From Bacteroidales bacterium (GTDB lineage Bacteria > Bacteroidota > Bacteroidia > Bacteroidales > F082), in NCBI GenBank assembly GCA_019454985.1, contig JACFNF010000006.1, positions 1 to 64,000 on the forward strand: a stretch of DNA of 64,000 nt, written 5' to 3'. Shown here piece after piece: positions 1 through 8,400 of this stretch. A model generated the notes under the pieces. That model was not told the DNA's origin. It ran no database searches and saw only the letters and a program-made list of their open reading frames with translations. Positions within the stretch are counted from its first letter, which is position 1. Each line of letters starts with the position of its first letter. A program made the translations under genes and the position numbers.

Positions 1-42
1 TTTTTCGACTTCGATGCCACTTTGGATAAATACCATCTTTAA
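1..42 (+). CDS. C-terminal tail of an upstream gene (partial, candidate)
   Basis: Frame 1 is open from the window edge and ends with TAA at 40-42. It reads as 13 residues rich in Phe, Asp and Lys, a plausible protein C-terminus. A 40-bp AT-rich gap follows before the next start. Too little is present to name a product, and the open frame could be chance. Confidence 0.35.
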   Translation, partial: FFDFDATLDKYHL

Positions 43-82
43 TTTTTTAAACTGATTGTAAATAACTAAAATACAGAATGAT

Positions 83-736
83 ATGTTAGGAGATGTTTTG
101 TTGATTGCTGAAAAGCACCAGAAAGCTGGTGAAGTAATTGTTGAAAAAATTCTTTCCATTCGGAAACCAAAAATGATAGTAGCCATCTCGGGCGAATCCG
201 GCTCAGGAAAATCGGAGCTGGCTCACGTGATTGCCAAAAGCCTACGCAAACACGGTATCATGGCCAAGCCACTGCATATTGACAATTATTACCGCATTCA
301 TCCTTTGGAACGCACCGAATGGCGCAAGCAACATGGCATACAGAATGTTGTCGGCCCGAACGAATACGACTGGGACACCTTTTTGCGCAATATCAGCGAG
401 TTCAGAGCCGGCGCTTTTTCCACCGGACCCTGCGTTGACCTCGTAACCGAGCAGATTGACCAGCTTACCACCGACTACAGCGGTATTGATATGCTCATTA
501 TTGACGGTCTGTATGCTATCAAAACACCGGATATTGACCTGAGGGTGTTTATCGAGCTCACCTATCACGAGACGAAAAAAGCTCAGGTCGTCAGAGGGAA
601 AGAGCCTCAGAATGAATACCGTATGCAGGTTTTAGAAAAAGAACATCAGGAAGTGCAAGCTCTGAAACCTTTAGCCGATCTGTTGGTGGGGATGGACTAC
701 GAAGTGCGTCCTGCTTCGCCTCAGCCCAAGCTATAG
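83..736 (+). CDS. Uridine kinase/phosphoribulokinase-like P-loop kinase
   Basis: The 217-residue protein has a Walker A motif GESGSGKS at residues 37-44, preceded by a hydrophobic strand (MIVAIS). A segment HIDNYY near residue 67 resembles the substrate-binding DxFY region of uridine kinases, and a Walker-B-like strand MLIIDG has its Asp at 141. This supports a soluble kinase of the uridine kinase/PRK superfamily that transfers phosphate from ATP to a nucleoside or sugar. The length fits the family. The ATG at 83 is used because the overlapping ATG at 79 meets a stop after three codons. It lies just upstream of two GH13 genes on the same strand, so a role in sugar metabolism is possible; the substrate cannot be read from sequence. 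Confidence 0.8.
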   Translation: MLGDVLLIAEKHQKAGEVIVEKILSIRKPKMIVAISGESGSGKSELAHVIAKSLRKHGIMAKPLHIDNYYRIHPLERTEWRKQHGIQNVVGPNEYDWDTFLRNISEFRAGAFSTGPCVDLVTEQIDQLTTDYSGIDMLIIDGLYAIKTPDIDLRVFIELTYHETKKAQVVRGKEPQNEYRMQVLEKEHQEVQALKPLADLLVGMDYEVRPASPQPKL

Positions 737-824
737 TCGAATAACTTTACATGCTGCCTATCACTCGTTTGCATAAAATGAGTGGAAATAAATCGTTTTC
801 GGCTCAATCCAGCCGATTGTCGTG

Positions 825-832
825 TATTTTTG
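825..832 (+). promoter_or_regulatory. Bacteroidota-type -7 element before GH13 gene
   Basis: TATTTTTG matches the TAnnTTTG consensus of Bacteroidota primary-sigma promoters. Transcription would begin near 839, after the ATG at 834 and before the ATG at 852. If functional, it implies a very short leader and favours the later start. No good -33 TTTG is visible at the expected distance. Confidence 0.35.
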
Positions 833-833
833 T

Positions 834-2573
834 ATGAACAATGAGCCCGCCATGATCACGATTTATCAGCTTTTCCCACGCCTTTTCGGCAATCGCTCCA
901 CGAGCCTCAAACACAATGGTTCTATTGAAGAAAATGGTTGCGGCAAATTCGACGATATCACAATGACGGCTTTGCAGGCCATCCATGATTTGGGAATCAC
1001 GCACATCTGGCTCACCGGCGTCATCCGTCATGCCACGCTCACCGATTATTCCAGTTTTGGAATACCGCCAAGTCATCCTGCCGTGGTGAAAGGACGCGCC
1101 GGCTCGCCTTATGCCATCACCGATTATTACGATGTGGATCCTGACCTCGCAAACGATGTCTCCCAACGGATAAACGAGTTTGTATCTTTGGTAGATCGCA
1201 TTCATCAGGCAGGCATGAAAGTCATCCTTGATTTTGTCCCAAACCATCTGGCCCGCGAGTATCGCTCGGTGAACCTGCCAGCTGGACAGCGCGATTTTGG
1301 CGCCGATGATGATCAAACTCAGGCTTTTCATCCACAGAACAATTTTTATTATATCCCAGGTCAGAGTTTTGTCCCTCCTTATCGTGAAGAAAGTCTTTAT
1401 CATAGCCAACAGGCCTACACCGAACAGCCTGCTAAGGTTACAGGCAACGATTGCTTCAGCGCCATGCCCGGCATTCACGACTGGTTCGAAACGGTGAAAC
1501 TCAACTATGGTGTTGACATTAGGAATGATTGGCAGAAATATTTTTCGCCTGTCCCTGACACCTGGCACAAGATGGATGCTATCCTGCACTTCTGGGCTTC
1601 GAAGGGAGTGGACGGATTTCGGGCTGATATGGCGGGTATGGTTCCGGTGGAATTCTGGGCTTGGGCCATAGCCAGACTGAAAGCTTCATTTCCTCAAATC
1701 CTGATGATTGCCGAAATTTATGAGCCTGCACTTTATCGCGATTTCGTGAAAGCCGGTTTCGACTTTTTATATGATAAAGTGGGCCTTTACAATCGGTTGC
1801 ACGATGTTTTGTTGTACGGGCAATCGGTTGAGCCGCTCACTCAGGTATTGCAGTCAACGGCTGCTGTTCAACACCGTATGCTGCGATTTATGGAAAATCA
1901 TGATGAGCCCCGATTGGCCTCACCGCGTTTTTACGGCTTTCCATTTCATGCCCTGCCAGCCGTTGCCCTCAGTGCATGGCTTCATTCGGGAGCTTTTATG
2001 ATATACAACGGTCAGGAAAGCGGCGAAACTGCGCTCGGGAGCCCGGGTTTCAGTGGCGACGACGGACGGACAAGTATTTTCGACTACTGTCACATGCCCC
2101 AACACCAACAATGGATGGCCGGAGGCAGTTTCGATGGATCTGCCTATTTTTACGATCAAAAAAAACTGAGGGAAGCGTATCGTACCATCCTACGCCTGCG
2201 CAATGAACGACCGGCGTTACGCGAAGGAGCCTTTTACGACCTGATGTGGGCCAATCCCTGGTACACCGACTTCGACCCCTGGAATGTATTTGTATTTCTG
2301 CGCTATACAAATGAAGAAAAATTGTTGATTGTGATCAACTTCAACCGAATGGAACATCGAAGCATGCGAATCAATATGCATGAAGATGCGCTGGCGCTAC
2401 TGGGGATGGCAGAAAAATCCGAGGCGCAGTGGATGGCGTCGGACCTGATTGAAACCAGGAAAAAACTTGAGTTTCGTCCGGCCGACCTGCCCGAAAAGGG
2501 GTTGCCAATCAGCCTGAGACCCTCGCAATATGCCGTTTTTGTCTTGACCGAAATCAAACCGGAAAACCTTTAA
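834..2573 (+). CDS. GH13 alpha-amylase family glycoside hydrolase
   Basis: About 579 residues. The (beta/alpha)8 GH13 signatures are all present: LDFVPNH (conserved region I), GFRADMA with the nucleophile Asp near 265, IAEIYEP with the acid/base Glu near 294, and MENHDE with the third Asp near 357. It should hydrolyse or rearrange alpha-1,4-glucans. No signal peptide is seen, so it probably acts in the cytoplasm on glycogen or imported maltodextrin. The branching-enzyme gene follows 12 bp downstream, suggesting one transcript. The start is uncertain: ATG 834 and ATG 852 are both possible, and GTG 822 is less likely. Substrate specificity is not evident. Confidence 0.9.
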   Translation: MNNEPAMITIYQLFPRLFGNRSTSLKHNGSIEENGCGKFDDITMTALQAIHDLGITHIWLTGVIRHATLTDYSSFGIPPSHPAVVKGRAGSPYAITDYYDVDPDLANDVSQRINEFVSLVDRIHQAGMKVILDFVPNHLAREYRSVNLPAGQRDFGADDDQTQAFHPQNNFYYIPGQSFVPPYREESLYHSQQAYTEQPAKVTGNDCFSAMPGIHDWFETVKLNYGVDIRNDWQKYFSPVPDTWHKMDAILHFWASKGVDGFRADMAGMVPVEFWAWAIARLKASFPQILMIAEIYEPALYRDFVKAGFDFLYDKVGLYNRLHDVLLYGQSVEPLTQVLQSTAAVQHRMLRFMENHDEPRLASPRFYGFPFHALPAVALSAWLHSGAFMIYNGQESGETALGSPGFSGDDGRTSIFDYCHMPQHQQWMAGGSFDGSAYFYDQKKLREAYRTILRLRNERPALREGAFYDLMWANPWYTDFDPWNVFVFLRYTNEEKLLIVINFNRMEHRSMRINMHEDALALLGMAEKSEAQWMASDLIETRKKLEFRPADLPEKGLPISLRPSQYAVFVLTEIKPENL

Positions 2574-2585
2574 AAAACAACAGCC

Positions 2586-4607
2586 ATGAATGAGCAAAAA
2601 CTACCTCTCGTATTGGAAGACTCCTGGCTCGATCCTGTAAATCAGGAAGTGAATGAGCGGTATGAACGCTATCTTTCCCGCCTCAACCAAATCCGTGAAG
2701 GATGGGGCAGCCTGAAGGCTTTTGCACAGGCCGACTCTCTTTTTGGCTTCAACTATGATGCCGTCCGCAAAGGATGGTGGTACCGTGAATGGGCTCCTGC
2801 CGCTTCGGCCCTTTTTCTTTTTGGCGATTTTAACCAATGGAGACGTTATGACAACCCTTTGATAAACAATGGAAAAGGAATATGGGAAGTATTTTTAGAC
2901 GACAAATCCTACAAGCAATCCTTTCGGCACGAAAGCCTGCTGAAAGTGATCGTTCAAAGTGCGGCCGGCGAAATGGAACGCATACCGGTTTATGTGAAAA
3001 GGGTTGTTCAGAATGAAAACACAAAAGATTTTAGCGGACAGCTCTGGTGTCCGGCTAAGCCATACAGTTTCAAATCACCTTTGCCTAACCCGTTGAAAGA
3101 TGAACCGTTATTAATATATGAGGCACATGTGGGCATGGCTCAGGAAAAAGCGGGTGTCGGTACATACAACGAATTTAGAATCAATATCTTGCCAAGAATT
3201 GTTGAAGCAGGATACAATGCTATCCAACTGATGGCTGTGGCTGAGCATCCGTATTACGGCTCATTCGGATACCATGTTTCCAATTTTTTTGCACCAAGCT
3301 CACGCTTTGGTACACCCGAAGAACTCAAACAATTGATTGATGAAGCACACAGGCTGGGCTTGCTGGTGATTATGGATATTGTTCATTCGCATACCGTGAA
3401 GAACACCCGCGAAGGATTAAACCTTTTTGACGGAACAGATTTTCAATATACACATGCCGGCGGAAGGGGCGATCATCCACAGTGGGACTCAAAGCTGTTT
3501 AATTACGGAAAAGATGAAGTGCTACAGTTTTTGCTCACCAATGTGCGTTATTGGCTCGAAGATTATCGTTTCGACGGCTACCGATTTGATGGTGTGACTT
3601 CTATGCTTTATTTACATCATGGCAATGGAGTTCAGTTTGATAGCCCATATAAATATTTTAGCGAAGGAGTTGACAATGACGCTGTTACTTATCTTCAGTT
3701 GGCCAACACCCTCATCCATGAAATCAATCCTCAGGCCATCAGCATTGCCGAAGATGTTTCAGGGATGCCGGGGCTATGTCATCCCGTGACCGATGGCGGT
3801 ATAGGATTTGACTATCGTTTAGGCATGGGCTTGCCCGATTTCTGGATCAAGCTCCTCAAGGAAAAATCGGATGAAGACTGGAATGGGCATGAGCTTTACC
3901 ACACCATGACCAATCGCTTGTTTACGACCAAAACCATTGCCTACGCCGAATCGCACGATCAGGCATTGGTAGGCGACAAAACCATAGCCTTCAGGCTGAT
4001 GGACAAAGAGATGTATGATTTTATGGCAAAGGACCGGCCGAGTTTGATCATTGACCGCGGCATTGCTTTACACAAGATGATCCGGCTTTTCACCATTGTT
4101 CTTGGTGGCGAAGGCTGGCTCAACTTCATGGGTAATGAATTTGGACATCCTGAATGGATTGACTTCCCGCGTGCAGGCAACAATTGGAGTTATCATTATG
4201 CCCGCAGACAATGGTCGCTGACGGAAAAAAAATTCCTGAAATATCATTGGTTGTCCGATTTCGACCGGGCTATGATTCAATTAGTGCGCAACAAGAAAAT
4301 TATGCTTGCTGCTCCTCCATATCTTCTTCAGGTGGACGATTCGACCAAAACAATCGTCTTTGAGCGCGGCAACTTTATTTTTGTGTTCAATTGGCATCCA
4401 GACCAATCCATTCCAGGCTATCAAATCAAGGTGAAAGAAGCGGGCGATTATCAAGTAGTGCTCACGACCGACGACCGCCGGTTTGGAGGTTTCGGGCGGG
4501 TGGATACTGCCATAGACTATCCGGCACAAGCATTAGATGACGATACCATGGTGATGAAATTTTATAACGTCAACCGCACTGCAACGGTTTTCCAAAAGAA
4601 AGAATAA
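2586..4607 (+). CDS. 1,4-alpha-glucan branching enzyme (GH13)
   Basis: The 673-residue protein starts with a CBM48-like module (YREWAPAASALFLFGDFNQW, about residues 60-85), as in branching enzymes. The catalytic barrel shows GYRFDGV (nucleophile Asp about 335), IAEDVSG (acid/base Glu about 389) and AESHDQ (third Asp about 458). A C-terminal beta domain follows from about residue 570. The wording of motifs (GYRFDGVTSML, AESHDQALVGDKT) resembles eukaryotic-type branching enzymes more than E. coli GlgB. It would form alpha-1,6 branches in glycogen. It sits 12 bp after the GH13 hydrolase, and a terminator hairpin follows its stop. Confidence 0.92.
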   Translation: MNEQKLPLVLEDSWLDPVNQEVNERYERYLSRLNQIREGWGSLKAFAQADSLFGFNYDAVRKGWWYREWAPAASALFLFGDFNQWRRYDNPLINNGKGIWEVFLDDKSYKQSFRHESLLKVIVQSAAGEMERIPVYVKRVVQNENTKDFSGQLWCPAKPYSFKSPLPNPLKDEPLLIYEAHVGMAQEKAGVGTYNEFRINILPRIVEAGYNAIQLMAVAEHPYYGSFGYHVSNFFAPSSRFGTPEELKQLIDEAHRLGLLVIMDIVHSHTVKNTREGLNLFDGTDFQYTHAGGRGDHPQWDSKLFNYGKDEVLQFLLTNVRYWLEDYRFDGYRFDGVTSMLYLHHGNGVQFDSPYKYFSEGVDNDAVTYLQLANTLIHEINPQAISIAEDVSGMPGLCHPVTDGGIGFDYRLGMGLPDFWIKLLKEKSDEDWNGHELYHTMTNRLFTTKTIAYAESHDQALVGDKTIAFRLMDKEMYDFMAKDRPSLIIDRGIALHKMIRLFTIVLGGEGWLNFMGNEFGHPEWIDFPRAGNNWSYHYARRQWSLTEKKFLKYHWLSDFDRAMIQLVRNKKIMLAAPPYLLQVDDSTKTIVFERGNFIFVFNWHPDQSIPGYQIKVKEAGDYQVVLTTDDRRFGGFGRVDTAIDYPAQALDDDTMVMKFYNVNRTATVFQKKE

Positions 4608-4644
4608 AAAACAGGGGCTCTCTGAGGCAGAAAGACCCTGTTTT
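4608..4644. terminator. Bidirectional hairpin terminator
   Basis: AAAACAGGG at 4608-4616 pairs perfectly with CCCTGTTTT at 4636-4644, with a 19-nt loop. It directly follows the branching-enzyme stop and lies 3' of the leftward tRNA, so it can end both transcripts. Confidence 0.65.
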
Positions 4645-4651
4645 GAAAAAG

Positions 4652-4725
4652 TGATCCGGGCGGGATTCGAACCCACGACCCGCAGCTTAGAAGGCTGCTG
4701 CTCTATCCAGCTGAGCTACCGGACC
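4652..4725 (-). tRNA. tRNA-Arg (anticodon TCT)
   Basis: The reverse strand folds as a full cloverleaf. The acceptor stem GGTCCGG pairs with CCGGATC, the D-arm has AGCTGGATA, the anticodon stem GCAGC/GCTGC holds loop CTTCTAA with anticodon TCT, and the T-arm has TTCGAAT. The variable loop is short and the discriminator base is A. The 3' CCA is not encoded and must be added after transcription. It decodes AGA. Confidence 0.96.
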
Positions 4726-4853
4726 ATCGTCATTCATCCATGAGGATGAACTTCTGTTTCAGGGGTGCAAAGGTAAAAAATCCAACTAAACCCTGCAATC
4801 CAAAAAGAAAATAAAAAGGCGGTCTGTGCCGCCTTCGTCTATTCTTGAAAAGA

Positions 4854-5222
4854 TTAGTATCTGTTCCTGTTGTCGTTGTTTTCGTTCCGGCCACGATAAC
4901 CGCCTTCTCTGCGATAGCCGCCTTCGTTACGGAATCCGCCTTCACGACGTTTGAAACGACCACCATCATTCTGGCCTTCTTCTTTCGGACGGGCTTGTTT
5001 GACAATGATGGTGCTCCCGTCGAGCTGGCTTTCATTGAGTTCGTTGATGGCAGCATAAGCTTCGCTGTCATTGGGCATTTCAACAAAACCGTAGCCTTTG
5101 GAACGATTTGTCAGTTTGTCAAAGATGACTTTAGCACTGGACACTTCACCGAATTGTTTGAAAGTTTCTTCCAATTGTTCGCTGGTTGTTTTGAAGTTGA
5201 GTTTTGCAACAAAAATGTTCAT
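4854..5222 (-). CDS. RRM-domain RNA-binding protein with Gly/Arg-rich tail
   Basis: The 122-residue protein has one RNA recognition motif with RNP2 (IFVAKL, residues 3-8) and RNP1 (KGYGFVEM, 42-49). From about residue 83 it becomes a tail of repeated Arg-Glu-Gly-Gly-(Phe/Tyr) units followed by Asn/Arg. Such small RRM proteins occur in Bacteroidota and cyanobacteria and bind single-stranded RNA, often with cold or post-transcriptional roles; that role is inferred here. It is a single gene. A near-consensus -7 element (TATCTTTC, reverse strand of 5263-5270) lies about 40 bp before the start. Confidence 0.9.
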   Translation of the reverse strand: MNIFVAKLNFKTTSEQLEETFKQFGEVSSAKVIFDKLTNRSKGYGFVEMPNDSEAYAAINELNESQLDGSTIIVKQARPKEEGQNDGGRFKRREGGFRNEGGYRREGGYRGRNENNDNRNRY

Positions 5223-5443
5223 AAAAGAATTTAAAAAAAATTGATAATTTGTTTTTTAAAAAGAAAGATAACTAACAACTTGACAGAACGATAGGTTCTG
5301 AAAAATGTGAATTGGCCCTGCTTTTCAAAGAACTGTTAGAAATTAAACCGGCGCAAAATTACGATATTATCTGTATGAAATTCAATTCTTTGGATTTTTT
5401 TATCCGGAAGTTATCTTTTCGTACTGAGTCCAACTGTTTGCGA

Positions 5444-5480
5444 CAAAAAAAACAGCCATCAGGTTTTACCCGATGGCTGT
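5444..5480 (-). terminator. Terminator of the T9SS PKD gene
   Basis: On the reverse strand ACAGCCATC and GATGGCTGT (5452-5460 and 5472-5480) form a 9-bp stem with an 11-nt loop, followed by a run of eight T. It lies about 20 bp after the stop of the leftward gene at 5500. Confidence 0.8.
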
Positions 5481-5499
5481 CAGAATTTTCAGCAAAGGA

Positions 5500-8400
5500 T
5501 TACTGACTGATTACCCGTACTGCATGCGTGCGGCCGGTATTTTTGTTCAAGTTCTGGATGAGCAGAATGCCTTTTGGGTAAGCTTGAAGATCAAGCAAGA
5601 GCTTGTCGGAAAGGCAGTTGACTTCATGCAGGAGTTGTCCGGTAGCGTTGTAAACACGGATGATATCTCCCTCGACAAGCTGCCCAAGCGTAACGCTTCC
5701 ATTTGCAGGGTTAGGCGAAACAGTGAATCCGGGGACAAAAACGACTTTGTCCAAACCAGTGAGGTTAATGACAACATAGCCTGTTTTGACGACATTTCCT
5801 GAACCATAGGCGTTGGTAGCCGTCAGGCTGACATTGTAAGTACCATCGGTGGTGTAAGTGATCAGTGGATTTTGTACCTCAGAAGTGGATGGAGTTCCTC
5901 CGGGGAATAGCCAGTTCCAGCTCACCGGATTATTGGTCGAGAGATCGTCGAATTGGTATTCAACCCGGTCAACAAAGGATTCGAAGGTGGAATTAAAATC
6001 GGCAACAGGCGGAAATCCAACATTGATGAGGTCGGATTGCAGTTTAGTATCCGACCCGAAAACGTTGGTCACCGTAAGGCTGACATCGAACAGGCCGGGG
6101 TTGTTATAGAAAATATTTTCCGGGTTGGGCGAAGTACTACTCGATGGGAATCCGCCTTCAAAGTTCCAAAGGTAGCTGTCAATAGTGCCTTGAGCCTGAT
6201 GGATAAACGAGAGGGTACTGCCAACGGCAATGGTCGTGTTGCCGTCCACAGCAAAGTTAGCCACCGGCGGATAACCTGCGGTAATGTATCCGGGCTTGGT
6301 CTTGGTGTTGCTGCCATTGGCATTGGTTACCGTAAGCGATACATCGAAAGTGCCGGCACTGTTGTATTGGATGGCGGGTGGATTTTGTCCGTTGAAGCTC
6401 GCCGGGGTACCACCCTGGAAGGTCCATTGCCAGCTTGTGATTTGTCCGGTGGAAGTGTTGGTAAAATGTACGCTGTTGCCCACGGCCGGGGTAGTGATGT
6501 CGGCGGTGAAATCAGCAGCAGGCAGGGAGGTTACGGTGATATAATCGGTTTTCAATACGACATGGGTGCCGAAAGAGGTGGTAACAGTTAGTTTCACGTC
6601 AAATTCACCCGCTGTGTTGTAGGTTACTAAAGGATTCTTTTGGGTAGATGTTGCAGGTGTTCCGCCTTCGAAGACCCAACTCCAGGCCGTTGGGTTGCCA
6701 GGTGTAAGATCAGTAAACTGAACTTGTCCGCCCGGGATGACATTGGTCTGGTTTGCTGTGAAATCAGGGCTTTTGGTGATGAGCAGTGCATCAGGCCCGT
6801 TTGCAGGGTTCACGGTATTGACTCCATAAGGCCATTCGCCGTTGGCTGAAGTTACCGTTTCGTTCGGGATAATGGCGCCATTGCTGAGCTGTCTGATTTC
6901 TACCCGACGTAGCCCGTTGGGGAGGGTGTTGGGAATGATGCTTCCCCACGATGCAGCCTGACCATCAACTAAATTCTGATAGAATGGAGCATAGGCGGTG
7001 CCGCCCGTAGTACCATCGTCTTCGATGAAGGTGGCGGCAAGCGGACGGCCTGTGCCGGCTGTGTTATCATACAGGACAGCGAAATTTTTGGCTTCGGAGA
7101 ACAGTTTGCCATAAACGGCGCTCCCACTCAGGTTGTCGGGGGTGTTTGCCATACCAATTGCAAGCACCGAATCGGCCGTAGTAAGATAACTTACAGCAGT
7201 GGTTCCTCCTTGTCCGTCGTTAAGGCGGATGCGCATAAACACATGGTTCCCGGGTGTAAACCGTGCGTTGCCCGTGGGTTCAGTAATAAACCACCCTGTA
7301 TAGCTTCCATTAGCATCAGTAGTGAATTCTCCGTGATTTTCGGGTGTTGCAAAACTGGGCGAGCTGCTGCGATAGAAATTACCGGAAGGTCCAACAAAAA
7401 TGACGTTTCCGGCGCCATTCACCGTGGCGCCATCAGCAGAGGTAACCACCTGATTGATATATTTATACGTCTTGTTTGGAATGAGGCTCGACAGCGTTGC
7501 CCGATAAACATACGGCACACGATGATTGTTTGGAGTGTTTCCAACCACATACTTCGGCAAGATAGATGTGTTGATAACCGGCTGGTTCATGATGAGGATG
7601 GCCGGGCTTGTGGCGCTGCTTAGTCCACTGGCAGTAGCCTGAAGCGTGTAGCTTCCCAAAGCGCTGAAGACAATGTCGTCGAAGGTGGCAACACCAGCAA
7701 CTGCGTTTTTGGTGAGCGTTCCGGCGATGGTACCGCTCCCGCTTAGCTTGGTAAGGGTGATGACTCCGGTATAATTCTGGTCAACCAATTGATCCGGGCG
7801 ACGTGCCTCGACAGTGAATGCGGGCACAGCCGAGCCAATCTGTCCGTAGGCCGGGAATCCGACGAATGCTAAGTTCGTAGCAACGGCATTGACCGTAAAA
7901 GGCTGACTGATAGCAGGTTCTAATGACATTCCCACAGTGGTTAAGGCTTTCAGCGAAACATTGGCTTCGGCTTTGTTGTAGATCACGTTCGTAAATTCGA
8001 TGGTATTGCTTCCCGTAGGAATCACACCGGTCAGCGTGCCGCCAAGTGTACCGGTTCCGGTTTGAAGTTGCAGTTGCACAGTGGTATTCGAACTGACGTT
8101 GGCAGCCTGGTTGTTGGCATCCACGGCTTTGACTACTACGGTGAAAGGCACATTGATGGTTGGCGGAAGGCCATTGTTGATGCCAGAAAAGATGAGTTTC
8201 ACCGGTACGTTGACCGAGATGGCCTCGCCCGAAATCGTGACATTCTGGAACCGCCAGTTGCCATCGCCGCTGTATGGCTCGCCCCCACTCACCCGTGCAC
8301 GATGATAGGCCTGGTTGGGACCGTAACTGTTGCCCAGGCCATCATCAAAGGCTAAAGGTGAAAAAATAGATACGATGCGCAAACCAAACTGGTTGTTGTT

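Noticed and set aside
804..1589. Long open frame (261 residues) on the reverse strand inside the GH13 gene
   Set aside because: It lies fully antisense to a gene with complete catalytic motifs and shows no family signature; a shadow of coding bias.
5953..6591. 212-residue forward open frame inside the PKD gene
   Set aside because: Antisense to repetitive PKD domains; the peptide has no recognisable fold.
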